Origin: Marinifilum fragile JCM 15579 | GTDB taxonomy: Bacteria > Bacteroidota > Bacteroidia > Bacteroidales > Marinifilaceae | Length of the DNA stretch: 64,000 nucleotides | Direction of reading: 5' to 3' | NCBI RefSeq assembly: GCF_001310955.1 | Contig: NZ_BAZX01000009.1 | Location: forward strand, 62,001 to 126,000 | In this document: positions 49,303 through 57,831 of the stretch, piece by piece | How the letters are laid out: each line of letters starts with the position of its first letter | Numbering within the stretch: position 1 is the first letter of the stretch | Program-made: the position numbers and the translations under genes | The notes under the pieces: generated by a model | Databases searched by the model: none | Seen by the model: the letters and a program-made list of their open reading frames with translations, nothing else | Told to the model about the DNA's origin: nothing

Positions 49303-49393
49303 AAAAAAAGGACGGTAACCACAACCGCCCTTTCATCTAACTATTAACCAAAATTTTTAATCAAGGAGATTGTTCCTTATAGATTCGCTCTCC
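49303..49393 (-). ncRNA. candidate small RNA of about 90 nt
   Basis: On the minus strand a promoter at 49399-49428 is followed, with a start near 49393, by a short transcript region that ends in a terminator: AAAGGGCGGT/ACCGTCCTTT (one G-T pair), seven-base loop, then seven T (49303-49333). Inside lies a smaller stem AAGGA/TCCTT. On the plus strand the same hairpin has an A-C mismatch and poor T tract, so the minus direction is favoured. A 24-codon frame (MKGRLWLPSFF...) starts inside but runs through the terminator. I do not recognise the RNA family. Confidence 0.6.
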
Positions 49394-49398
49394 GATAG

Positions 49399-49428
49399 CA
49401 AATATAGTATCAAATTATAAACTTCAAA
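49399..49428 (-). promoter_or_regulatory. promoter of the candidate small RNA
   Basis: On the minus strand TTTG (49425-49428), 18 bases, TATATTTG (49399-49406): an exact match to the Bacteroidota promoter pattern with no protein gene downstream. Confidence 0.65.
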
Positions 49429-49579
49429 TACCTTTTCAGTAAAAATTTGTTAAAATAACGAATTTTTGCCTTAATTATAATCAGTCCTAATTTAGAAAAG
49501 CTTTTTCATTAAAAATTCCTAAAATTCTGATCAATAACAAACTTATACAACTCTTGTGTTAAAGATTGTTAAGTCGTAA

Positions 49580-49607
49580 TTGTAGGATGATGATTTTTTT
49601 ATCTTTG
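49580..49607 (+). promoter_or_regulatory. candidate promoter of the two-component operon
   Basis: TTG (49580-49582), 17 bases, TATCTTTG (49600-49607). The -7 box is exact; spacing is slightly short. Confidence 0.5.
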
Positions 49608-49713
49608 TATACGTGAAACAAGCATGATTAAAAACACACTACAATAATTGTTTTTATCTTGCAACTTCCTCCCAATAATAATCGGGATGACTAGTGGAAG
49701 AAAACAAAAAAAG

Positions 49714-51198
49714 ATGAATCAGAAATACATTTGGTTAGTTACGATTGTTTTATGTATATCATTATTTGGATTAATATTAGTCCAAATTAAATATTACCAA
49801 TCGGCATCAAAACTTAAAGAAGAACAGTTTTCTTTAACTGTTAGCAAAGCCTTGGATCAGGTAGTTTCTAAGTTAGAGCATGATGAAGAGATGCAAATGA
49901 TTCTAAAAGGCAATGGCTCTAATCATTCAAACATAGCAGGACATTCCGAACTAGCTTCAGGAAGTTCCACGATTTCTTTCACTATGGATCAAAAACATGA
50001 TAAGGCCATTTTAAGTATCTCACATGAAAACAAAAATATCAATATAGACGAAGGATCATTAAATGGTGGGTTAACCAAATTTCAGGAGCAATTTAATAAA
50101 GCCTTAGCAAGTAGTGGAAATTATGGAGAATTTGCTAACAAATTAAAAAATGCAAACCTAAAACTTAGTGAACGTGTTGATCTTAAATCGCTACCCACTT
50201 TAATTGAGCAGAAGTTAAGAGATAATGGAATCAAATTAAATTTTGAGTATGCGGTAAAAGTGAATGGTATTAAGTTTGAAACTGCTTCAAAAAATTATTT
50301 TAGGAATCCTTCTGTGGAGAAATATACCAAACCACTGTTTCCAAACGATTTGTATTTTGCAAGAAAAAACATTTTACATGTTTATTTTCCTGGTCAGCAA
50401 AAGCACATGATTCAATATACCATGCTGTTTCCATCTTTCATTCTTACCTTGATTTTGATACTTTGCAGTGCTTTTACAATTTTCATCATCTTCCGCCAGA
50501 AGAAATTGTCGAAAATCAAAAATGATTTTATCAACAATATGACTCACGAGTTTAAAACTCCGATTTCAACAATATCATTGGCATCGCAAATGTTGAAAGA
50601 TAATAGCGTTGAAACCACTCAAAGCTTTATTGATCATATTGCAAAAATCATAAATGATGAAAGTAAACGATTAACTTATCAGGTGGAAAAAGTGCTACAA
50701 ATGGCAGTTTTTAACGAGGCCAGAATGAAGTTAAAGTTGAAACCTATAAGTGTTCATAAAATAATTCAAAATTTATTACCTAACTTTACTATTAGAGTAG
50801 AAGATAGAAATGGTAACATGTATCAAAATCTAGACGCTAGCCAGGATGTAATTATGGCTGACGAAGTTCATGTTAGCAATATTATCTCCAATCTGTTGGA
50901 TAATGCAATCAAATATTGCAAAGACAGTCCAGAGATAAGTATCAGTACGCGAAATAAAGACAAAGGTATTGTTATTTCAATTACTGATAATGGCATTGGA
51001 ATATCGAAAGAAGATCAAAAAATGGTTTTCGAACGATTTTTCCGTGTTCATACAGGAAATGTGCACAATGTTAAGGGATTTGGCTTAGGTTTATCCTATG
51101 TGAAAAAAGTAGTGGATGCACACAATGGTGAAGTAAATGTAGATAGTGTCCTCGAAAAGGGATCAAAATTTGAAGTATATCTTCCTTTAAAAAAATAG
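49714..51198 (+). CDS. sensor histidine kinase
   Basis: A 494-residue membrane sensor with two transmembrane helices (about 6-26 and 236-258) enclosing a periplasmic domain of about 200 residues without a recognised fold. The HisKA H-box NMTHEFKTPISTISLASQML (phosphorylated His near 277) is followed by the ATPase domain with N-box NLLDNAIKYC, G1 ITDNGIGIS, F-box FERFFRV and G2 GFGLGLSYVK. The start at 49714 places the first helix correctly; the frame opens upstream at 49648. The regulator gene follows after 5 bases. Confidence 0.93.
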   Translation: MNQKYIWLVTIVLCISLFGLILVQIKYYQSASKLKEEQFSLTVSKALDQVVSKLEHDEEMQMILKGNGSNHSNIAGHSELASGSSTISFTMDQKHDKAILSISHENKNINIDEGSLNGGLTKFQEQFNKALASSGNYGEFANKLKNANLKLSERVDLKSLPTLIEQKLRDNGIKLNFEYAVKVNGIKFETASKNYFRNPSVEKYTKPLFPNDLYFARKNILHVYFPGQQKHMIQYTMLFPSFILTLILILCSAFTIFIIFRQKKLSKIKNDFINNMTHEFKTPISTISLASQMLKDNSVETTQSFIDHIAKIINDESKRLTYQVEKVLQMAVFNEARMKLKLKPISVHKIIQNLLPNFTIRVEDRNGNMYQNLDASQDVIMADEVHVSNIISNLLDNAIKYCKDSPEISISTRNKDKGIVISITDNGIGISKEDQKMVFERFFRVHTGNVHNVKGFGLGLSYVKKVVDAHNGEVNVDSVLEKGSKFEVYLPLKK

Positions 51199-51203
51199 AC
51201 GCA

Positions 51204-51890
51204 ATGGAACAAGTTAAAATCTTATTAGCCGAGGATGATGCGAATCTAGGCCTTTTGCTTAAAGAATATTTAATTGCTAAAAATTATAACACTACTCTTT
51301 GCGAAGATGGTGATAAAGCCTATGATGAGTTTTTAAAAAACCCTTACGATCTGTGCATTTTTGATATCATGATGCCTCATCGAGATGGTTTTACACTTGC
51401 AAAGGATATTCGCTTAATCAATAGTGAAATTCCAATTATCTTCCTTACCGCAAAATCGATGAAAGAAGATGTTTTGGAAGGATTTAAACTTGGTGCCGAT
51501 GATTACATGACCAAACCATTTAGCATGGAAGAACTTTTGGTAAGAATTGAAGCCGTTTTGAGAAGAACCGCAGGAGTTAAGCCGGAAATTAATCAGGAAG
51601 AATTTAAATTGGGTCGTTATACTTTTGATGCTAAAAAGCAATATTTGGTTGATGGAGATGAGACCATTAAACTAACAACCAAAGAATCAGAACTTTTAAA
51701 GTTACTTTGCAACAATGTAAATAAGGTATTGGAACGCAACCTGGCTTTAAAAACCATTTGGTCTGACGATAATTATTTTAATGCGCGTAGTATGGATGTT
51801 TACATTACCAAACTTCGTAAACACTTGAAAGAAGAGCCAAGCATTGAAATCATCAACGTTCACGGTAAAGGTTATAAACTGATAATGTAA
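51204..51890 (+). CDS. response regulator, OmpR/PhoB family
   Basis: 228 residues: a receiver domain (acidic pair EDD near 10, phospho-acceptor Asp in CIFDIMMPHRDGF near 54, KPF loop lysine near 104) and a C-terminal winged-helix DNA-binding domain (DETIKLTTKESELLKLLCNNVNKVLER; SMDVYITKLRKHLKEEP). Partner of the kinase just upstream. The nearest likely target by position is the histidine-rich exported protein on the opposite strand. Confidence 0.95.
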   Translation: MEQVKILLAEDDANLGLLLKEYLIAKNYNTTLCEDGDKAYDEFLKNPYDLCIFDIMMPHRDGFTLAKDIRLINSEIPIIFLTAKSMKEDVLEGFKLGADDYMTKPFSMEELLVRIEAVLRRTAGVKPEINQEEFKLGRYTFDAKKQYLVDGDETIKLTTKESELLKLLCNNVNKVLERNLALKTIWSDDNYFNARSMDVYITKLRKHLKEEPSIEIINVHGKGYKLIM

Positions 51891-51905
51891 AATCCACTAG
51901 ATATC

Positions 51906-51937
51906 AAAAAAAGCTGCTTTTTAAAGCAGCTTTTTTT
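51906..51937 (+). terminator. terminator of the two-component operon
   Basis: AAAAAGCTGCTTT/AAAGCAGCTTTTT with a two-to-four-base loop. It is symmetrical enough to stop transcription from both sides. Confidence 0.85.
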
Positions 51938-51955
51938 GATTATGAGAGGAAGAAA

Positions 51956-52660
51956 CTACTCCTTTTGTTTCTTCGTTTTCTTTCTTTTAATCTTTTTCAC
52001 CTCCTTGGCATCCTTCTCCTCCACGGTAACCTCAACATCAACTTCTTTATCTCCATGTTTTTCAATCCAAACATTATCTTCGCCTGAACTCTTTATTTTA
52101 ATGATTTTCACGCCATCCTCATCAGTAATTTCAACGTCATCGGAATCTTGAATGATAATAATTTTTTCTGCTTTTTTGCCATGAAATGGAAGTACATTCA
52201 ATTTGTGTTTATCCCCATGAAGCATTTCAATATGGATGTCTTTCGAAATACAAGAATCACCTGAATGGAAAATAAAACTTCCATCCTCATCCGAAAACTT
52301 AAATTTCTTCATCATTTTTATTGCATCCCCATCAAAAGTAGAATCGATATTAAAAACAAAGCTCTCAATCATTTTGGAATGCTTTCCATGCTTTTTATCA
52401 TCTCCTGAATAACAAACCATATGCTTTCTCATTAAAGAATCTGGTACGCCCTTTAATTCTATAATTTTCATGATCTCATCATGATCTTTATGCTCGTGGA
52501 AAATCGTATCGATGACAGTTTCCTTTCCGTCTTCAATCACTTTCACCTTTACATGCACCTCATGTTTTTCCTTTTTCTTATCCTTCTCTTGAGCGAAAGT
52601 AACTTGTGACACCAATAACACGGCACAGCATAGGCTTAATAAGAGTCTAAATCGTTTCAT
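51956..52660 (-). CDS. exported, charged, histidine-rich protein of unknown function
   Basis: 234 residues with a signal peptide (MKRFRLLLSLCCAVLLVSQVTFAQ). The mature part is very rich in Lys, Asp, Glu and His, with clusters HEHKDHDE, KKHGKHSK and LHGDKHK and a beta-rich region (KIIIIQDSDDVEITDEDGVKIIKI). The C terminus is a lysine-rich tail (KKIKRKKTKKQKE). The histidine clusters suggest metal or anion binding in the periplasm. It faces the two-component operon end to end. No family recognised. Confidence 0.75.
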   Translation of the reverse strand: MKRFRLLLSLCCAVLLVSQVTFAQEKDKKKEKHEVHVKVKVIEDGKETVIDTIFHEHKDHDEIMKIIELKGVPDSLMRKHMVCYSGDDKKHGKHSKMIESFVFNIDSTFDGDAIKMMKKFKFSDEDGSFIFHSGDSCISKDIHIEMLHGDKHKLNVLPFHGKKAEKIIIIQDSDDVEITDEDGVKIIKIKSSGEDNVWIEKHGDKEVDVEVTVEEKDAKEVKKIKRKKTKKQKE

Positions 52661-53037
52661 AACAATTGCATTTAAATTTGACTTGAATTATCTACAACCT
52701 TAGTTCGGTTAAAAATATTCAGCACAGAAAATCAGATTTATTCAAGATTTAGTTTAAAAAAACTGAAAGAATACCGGGGTATTTTGAAGAGTTTTTAAGC
52801 TAAAGATTGGGTGAAGATGACTTTTCTCTCTGATTTCATTATTTTTTGCATAAATCGCTTCATATTTTTTCAAATTATCCCGATAGAACTTCTAAAATCT
52901 GAAACAATTTCTACTAAAAAATAAATGAAACTGTGTACATATTTTTAATCGAACTCAGGTTTTTATCAAATGTATGGCACAACTGAAAGAAAGGCAGTTA
53001 AGCTTTAGCTAAAAAGAGTTAAGGAAAGGTTAAAATA

Positions 53038-53072
53038 CAGTGAACAATGATCAGTTACCAGTAAACAAACCA
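53038..53072. repeat. 7-base repeat array downstream of lepA
   Basis: Five adjoining units CAGTGAA, CAATGAT, CAGTTAC, CAGTAAA and CAAACCA with an exact period of seven. The array abuts the lepA terminator. Confidence 0.7.
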
Positions 53073-53073
53073 T

Positions 53074-53106
53074 AAAAAAAGCTGCCCGAAAAATCGAACA
53101 GCTTTG
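53074..53106 (-). terminator. terminator of lepA
   Basis: On the minus strand AAAGCTGTTCG pairs with CGGGCAGCTTT (two G-T pairs), six-base loop, then seven T. Confidence 0.8.
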
Positions 53107-53157
53107 TATATCTTTTTTAATGCTGACAGAATCATAGAAAGCTGTCTGATTAAATAG

Positions 53158-54944
53158 TTAGTCTAATTTAAGAACCGCAAGGAAAGCTTTCTGTGGAACT
53201 TCTACGTTACCTACCTGCTTCATACGCTTCTTCCCTTTTTTCTGCTTTTCCAAAAGTTTACGCTTACGTGTGATATCACCACCATAACATTTTGCGGTTA
53301 CATCCTTACGAACAGCCTTAACAGTTTCACGAGAAATAATTTTGGCTCCAATTGCCCCTTGAATGGCAATATCAAACTGCTGTCTTGGGATCAATTCTTT
53401 TAGTTTCTCACACATTCTTCTACCAAATGCCTGTGCATTGTCAAAGTGAATTAAAGTAGAAAGTGCATCCACACCTTCTCCATTCAAAAGAATATCCAGC
53501 TTTACCAATTTGGCAGGCTTGAATCCAATCTGGAAATAATCGAAAGAAGCATAACCTTTCGAAATACTCTTCAGCTTATCGTAGAAATCGAATACAATCT
53601 CACCCAATGGCATTTCGTAAGTTAATTCTACCCTGTCGCTGGTCAAGTATTGTTGATTGGTCATCACACCACGTTTGCTCATACAAAGTGTCATCAACGG
53701 ACCAACAAACTCCGATTTAGAGATAATCTGAGCTCGAATAAATGGTTCCTCAATATAATCCAATGCATTCGGATCGGGCATATCCGATGGATTGTGCATC
53801 TCGAACTCATCACCTTTCTTGGTGTGTGCAATATACGATACGTTAGGAACCGTAGTAATTACGTTCATATCGAACTCACGATCCAAACGTTCCTGTACAA
53901 TTTCCATGTGCAATAGTCCCAGGAATCCACAACGGAATCCAAAACCAAGTGCCAATGACGATTCCGGCTCAAAAGTCAGTGAAGCATCATTCAACTTCAA
54001 TTTCTCCATTGCTGCACGCAAGTCTTCATAATCTTCCGAATCGATTGGATAAACCCCGGCAAATACCATTGGCTTAACTTCCTCGAATCCTTCAATAGCT
54101 CCATCGCAAGGATTTGCTTTGTGCGTAATGGTATCACCTACCTTTACCTCGGTTGATGTTTTGATACCCGAAATGATATAACCTACATCACCCGTTTTCA
54201 GAACCTTTCTTGGTTCCTGAGTCAAACGTAGCACACCAATTTCATCGGCCTGGTATTCTTTTTCGGTATTCACAAATTTTACCAAATCACCTTTGCTAAT
54301 TTCACCATTCAAAATACGAATGTAGGTAATGATACCACGGAACGAGTTGAACTCCGAATCGAAAATCAAAGCTTGCAGAGGTGCTTTCGGATCGCCCTCA
54401 GGAGCAGGAACACGGTCAACAATGGCTTCCAGGATTTCAGGAACTCCCTCACCGGTTTTTCCACTGGCTGCCAAAATCTCGCTCTCATCACATCCCAACA
54501 AATCTACAATCTGATCTTTCACATCCTCTGGATTCGCATTTGGCAAATCAATCTTGTTCAAGATTGGAATAATCTCCAAATCATTTTCAATTGCCAAGTA
54601 AAGATTTGATATGGTTTGTGCCTGAATTCCCTGAGTAGCATCAACAATCAATAATGCGCCTTCACAGGCAGCAATCGACCTCGATACCTCGTAAGAGAAG
54701 TCAACGTGACCTGGTGTGTCAATCAGGTTTAAGGTATACTTTTCTCCATCGCGCATGTAATCCATTTGGATTGCATGACTCTTTATGGTAATCCCACGCT
54801 CGCGCTCCAAATCCATATCATCTAGTACCTGCGCCTGCTTTTGGCGGTCGGTAATGGTGTTGGTAACGTCTAACAAACGATCCGCAAGGTAGATTTACCA
54901 TGGTCGATGTGGGCTATGATGCAAAAATTTCGAATGTTCTTCAT
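53158..54944 (-). pseudogene. lepA: elongation factor 4 (LepA), interrupted by a frameshift near the N terminus
   Basis: A ribosome back-translocating GTPase. From the natural ATG at 54944 the first frame reads [20 protein letters not shown] (G1 loop) and then runs into a stop. The rest of the protein ([34 protein letters not shown]..., [14 protein letters not shown], then the LepA-specific C-terminal domain ending [24 protein letters not shown]) is in the next frame. One missing G at 54883-54886 (TTGCGG for TTGGCGG) restores [14 protein letters not shown] and a normal length of about 595 residues. As the rest is fully conserved, a sequencing or assembly error is likely. Confidence 0.92.
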
Positions 54945-54952
54945 ACTGTCAA

Positions 54953-55001
54953 TTACGAATTACGAATTAGAAATTACGAATTGTATATCACAAATTACGA
55001 A
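54953..55001. repeat. 7-base repeat array upstream of lepA
   Basis: Seven units of seven bases: TTACGAA, TTACGAA, TTAGAAA, TTACGAA, TTGTATA, TCACAAA, TTACGAA. The four exact copies start 0, 7, 21 and 42 bases along, so the phase is kept. It begins eight bases before the lepA start codon, between it and the -7 box at 55054. Confidence 0.85.
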
Positions 55002-55053
55002 AGCTTTTTGGTTCTATTCGCAATTGGTAATTATAAATTCCTAATTGAATCCG

Positions 55054-55061
55054 CAAAGATA
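55054..55061 (-). promoter_or_regulatory. candidate -7 box for lepA
   Basis: TATCTTTG on the minus strand matches TAnnTTTG, about 110 bases before the lepA start. If used, the 7-base repeat array lies in the mRNA leader. No -33 element at good spacing. Confidence 0.45.
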
Positions 55062-55082
55062 TTCAAATCCTTGGAATTTTGA

Positions 55083-55624
55083 GTATTTTACTTCGAATGA
55101 TGATTGATTTTTACCTTCCTCGTATTAAGATTTCCGATCGTACAAACTACAAGTGACATTGCTGATTTGCAAATGTAAACCAAATCAATCCTTATATTGC
55201 AGAGCCATTATTTTGCTGAAAATACAATTGCAATGACGCGATTTGGGAAAACAATATTGAAAAATGTAATGTGAAACTCAGATATGAATGATTGACAAGA
55301 AAATTTGCTCTCAGAAATTGAAAGAAGAGCATTTTTCAATTGTAAAAGCTCTCAGAAACTCAGATTGGGGAAAAAACAAGCAGTAAGCATCTATCCTATT
55401 AAGAGATCAACAGAAGGTTTATTGCTTATTTCTAATAATAATGAACTCGAGTAAGAATACCATAATGTCCGGCCAAAATATCGCCATAAAAACACGAATT
55501 AATTTGCTTAAGGCGAAATTACCGAATCCAGACTTCAATTAATATTCGAAAAGAATAAATACAAAAAAAAGCTATAAGCCATTTAAATAAAAATGAAATG
55601 TTCTACCCATATTAAAATATGGAA
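55083..55624. other. gene-poor intergenic stretch
   Basis: About 540 AT-rich bases between lepA and two small minus-strand genes. Frames are short and broken. An 11-base word GCTCTCAGAAA occurs twice about 50 bases apart near 55300. Nothing else stands out. Confidence 0.5.
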
Positions 55625-55744
55625 TCACTGTGCTAAATATGCTCCTACTTTCTCACCAAATTCAAATACAAAAACTCCCACTAATGCCATAAAAATCAAC
55701 AAATACGTTAAATTCTTTTTTGATAATTCTATTTTTTTAATCAT
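55625..55744 (-). CDS. 39-residue single-pass membrane protein
   Basis: A short frame with a lysine-rich start (MIKKIELSKKN), one hydrophobic helix (LTYLLIFMALVGVFVFEFG) and a short tail. It begins 10 bases after the stop of another small membrane protein on the same strand, preceded by AAATAAGG. The positive-inside pattern supports a real membrane peptide. Function unknown; confidence is limited by its size. Confidence 0.45.
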   Translation of the reverse strand: MIKKIELSKKNLTYLLIFMALVGVFVFEFGEKVGAYLAQ

Positions 55745-55754
55745 TACCTTATTT

Positions 55755-55940
55755 CTATTTTAATTTCTTTTTTAATCTTGAACCTATCAACATTAAACTT
55801 TGTCCAGAACTAATTGCTATCAGCCCCATTACTATGAATACAATATCATCTCCCATTAGAACTTTCAATATCAGATATAAGCCTAAAGCAGATAATAAAG
55901 TGGAAAACACAGACAGGAGTGTAACAATACTTTTCTTCAT
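55755..55940 (-). CDS. 61-residue membrane protein, two transmembrane segments
   Basis: Two hydrophobic helices (about 4-27 and 32-53) joined by a short acidic loop (MGDDIV) and closed by a basic tail (SRLKKKLK). GGAATAAC lies just upstream of the ATG. Paired with the 39-residue gene. No family recognised. Confidence 0.55.
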   Translation of the reverse strand: MKKSIVTLLSVFSTLLSALGLYLILKVLMGDDIVFIVMGLIAISSGQSLMLIGSRLKKKLK

Positions 55941-56278
55941 AAAGTTATTCCATTAATATTACTTACATGTACACATTAGTTCCTTTATCCATAGAAAAGT
56001 AACCCATAAATATGATAAATTTTTCTGTATTTTTACTAGAACACAATTATTACACTACTACCCAATTGCTTATAAAAGTTATTTTTTGGTAGGGTAAAAA
56101 TCAAAAATATCGGTTCAGAAGTAAATGAGCTCAGAAAATTAAACTTTAGAATTATAAATTTTACCATTACAAAATTAGTTTGACCACATAATTGTTCACT
56201 CCTATATTTAAGAATGATTATTTGCGATTGCTAATCCCGAAAGAAATCGGGAACATATGGAAACTAAAAAATATCAAA
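55941..56278. other. intergenic region upstream of the lipoprotein gene
   Basis: About 340 AT-rich bases. A small inverted repeat, TCCCGA/TCGGGA with a six-base loop, lies at 56235-56252, in the leader of the lipoprotein gene. I see no clear TAnnTTTG box for either flanking gene. Confidence 0.45.
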
Positions 56279-57235
56279 ATGAAAAAACTATCATCTATAT
56301 TATTAGCTGGATTGGCAATGTCGCTTTTTTCTTGTGACAATCATGATGATGTTGAAGAAATTAAGCCTGAAGAACAAGTTGTATTGAACAACGATATCGA
56401 AACGGTAATCACTACGGAAGAAGCATCGGAAAGCGTAATGGAAGTTGCTGATTATGAAGTAGACCTTTTCTCTTTCATGGAAAGTGAATATACTGAACCT
56501 ACAACGAGTACGAAACAAGGATCCTACAATTACTATGGTAATTTTGCAAGAGAATGGCAGCGTTACAAAGGTGAAAAAATGCCAGAGATTTCTATTGAAT
56601 TTGCAGAAGATGGAAGATTCCCTATGACAATTACAATTGAATATGATTCAATTGAACTGTATAATAATGACAAAATTATTGATGGTGTTATTAAGATTGT
56701 AATGACAGCAGCTCCTTGGACCAGTGGTGCAGTTCGCGAAATTACAATGGATTTGGTAATAGATTCCGTTGAAATTAATGGAACCAAACGAATCGAGTTT
56801 ACTGGTGAAAAAGGAGTTACCAAAAAATGGGAAATCACTAGTGACATTACCTTTACTTATCCTGATGGAACTGAATTAAGCCGAGTGGCTGAACGAACCA
56901 GAGAGTGGATTGCAGGTTTAGATACCAAGTGGGATTTAACTGATGATAAAATTCAAATTACAGGGAAGGTAACTTGCGTTGATACAGAACAAAATGAATA
57001 TACCAAGCAAATTGATGAAGAAAACCCTTTAATTAGAATCGGAACATGTAGACTAATTGTTCAAGGAACAGTTATCTACTCACAAAATGGAGTAGAGTTT
57101 GCCAAATTCGATTATGGTGATGGTGAATGTGACAATGTAGCAACATATACCTACACAACTCCTGAAGGAGAAGAAGTAACTGAAACCATAGAAATTGGCA
57201 AACACACAAGAAACAAAAAGAAAGGTGATAACTAA
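56279..57235 (+). CDS. lipoprotein of unknown function
   Basis: A 318-residue lipoprotein: signal peptide MKKLSSILLAGLAMSLFSCDN with lipobox LFSC, then an acidic linker (residues 22-70) and a beta-rich domain with repeated strand patterns (FPMTITIEYDSIELYNNDKI; KWEITSDITFTYPDGTELSRV; RLIVQGTVIYSQNGVEFAKFDYGDG). The C terminus is basic (HTRNKKKGDN). The frame opens earlier, at 56192, but the ATG at 56279 gives the lipoprotein signal. It precedes the sigma factor gene by 110 bases with a hairpin between. It may be the ligand-binding or substrate partner of the receptor locus. Confidence 0.75.
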   Translation: MKKLSSILLAGLAMSLFSCDNHDDVEEIKPEEQVVLNNDIETVITTEEASESVMEVADYEVDLFSFMESEYTEPTTSTKQGSYNYYGNFAREWQRYKGEKMPEISIEFAEDGRFPMTITIEYDSIELYNNDKIIDGVIKIVMTAAPWTSGAVREITMDLVIDSVEINGTKRIEFTGEKGVTKKWEITSDITFTYPDGTELSRVAERTREWIAGLDTKWDLTDDKIQITGKVTCVDTEQNEYTKQIDEENPLIRIGTCRLIVQGTVIYSQNGVEFAKFDYGDGECDNVATYTYTTPEGEEVTETIEIGKHTRNKKKGDN

Positions 57236-57264
57236 AAATAAAATAATCAGGTTATAGATGCAAA

Positions 57265-57299
57265 AGGGTGCAGGAAAGTTATTTATTGCCCTGCACCCT
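57265..57299 (+). terminator. hairpin between the lipoprotein and sigma-factor genes
   Basis: A perfect ten-pair stem (AGGGTGCAGG/CCTGCACCCT) with a 15-base loop and no clear T tract. It could end the lipoprotein transcript or reduce read-through into the sigma gene. Confidence 0.5.
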
Positions 57300-57345
57300 A
57301 AATTCACACAAAACCATTATTTTTACCTAAATCAATCCTCTAGCC

Positions 57346-57831
57346 TTGACACAAGAAGAATTTAAAATCTTATTTGACAAGCACTTCAATAGCATTCGAA
57401 ACTATATTTACTATCGTTCGGGTGATGAAGAGTTAGCTACTGACATAGCTCAGGAAAGCTTTATGAAAGTGTGGGAGAAAAATTTACCCTACGAAGAAAA
57501 ACCCAATAAATCATTATTGTATAAAATTGCCAGCGATATTTTTATCAGCAAATACCGAAGAGATACAGTAGCTCAGAAATATTTGGCAAAACTAGAACCA
57601 TCAATCGATAAAAATTCGCCGGAAGAACAAATGCAATACGAAGAGCTAAAAAATAAATATGAGTTGGCCCTAAGCAGTTTATCAGAAAAACAAAGAACAG
57701 TATTTCTGATGAGTCGTAACGAAGGCCTAAAATACCAGGAAATAGCAGATAGACTGGAACTCAGCGTTAAAGCTGTAGAAAAAAGAATGACACATGCATT
57801 GTCGTATTTAAGAAATGCTTTAGGAAGATAA
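57346..57831 (+). CDS. RNA polymerase sigma factor, ECF (FecI-like)
   Basis: 161 residues with sigma region 2 (FKILFDKHFNSIRNYIYYRSGDEELATDIAQESFMKVWEK) and region 4 (ALSSLSEKQRTVFLMSRNEGLKYQEIADRLELSVKAVEKRMTHAL). The start is a TTG; an upstream in-frame stop leaves no ATG option. Its stop overlaps the anti-sigma start by one base (TAATG). It should direct transcription of the receptor locus on a signal passed by FecR. Confidence 0.93.
   Translation: MTQEEFKILFDKHFNSIRNYIYYRSGDEELATDIAQESFMKVWEKNLPYEEKPNKSLLYKIASDIFISKYRRDTVAQKYLAKLEPSIDKNSPEEQMQYEELKNKYELALSSLSEKQRTVFLMSRNEGLKYQEIADRLELSVKAVEKRMTHALSYLRNALGR

Larger units (their letters stand above)
49202..49713. other. intergenic region between rnc and the histidine kinase gene
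   Basis: About 510 bases with no protein gene. It holds the candidate minus-strand small RNA with its promoter (49303-49428) and, near the right end, the likely promoter of the kinase gene. I see no rnc terminator on the plus strand. Confidence 0.55.
52661..53157. other. intergenic region between the histidine-rich gene and lepA
   Basis: About 500 bases with no convincing gene. It holds a 7-base repeat array (53038-53072) and the lepA terminator (53074-53106). No good -7 box for the histidine-rich gene was found. Confidence 0.5.

Noticed and set aside
52766..52780. Palindrome ATACCGGGGTAT as terminator or operator
   Set aside because: Only two unpaired bases for a loop and no neighbouring gene it could serve; probably chance.
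54900..55082. 60-codon frame on the plus strand opposite the lepA leader
   Set aside because: Its sequence is the 7-base repeat array and the reverse of the lepA N terminus; no independent coding signal.
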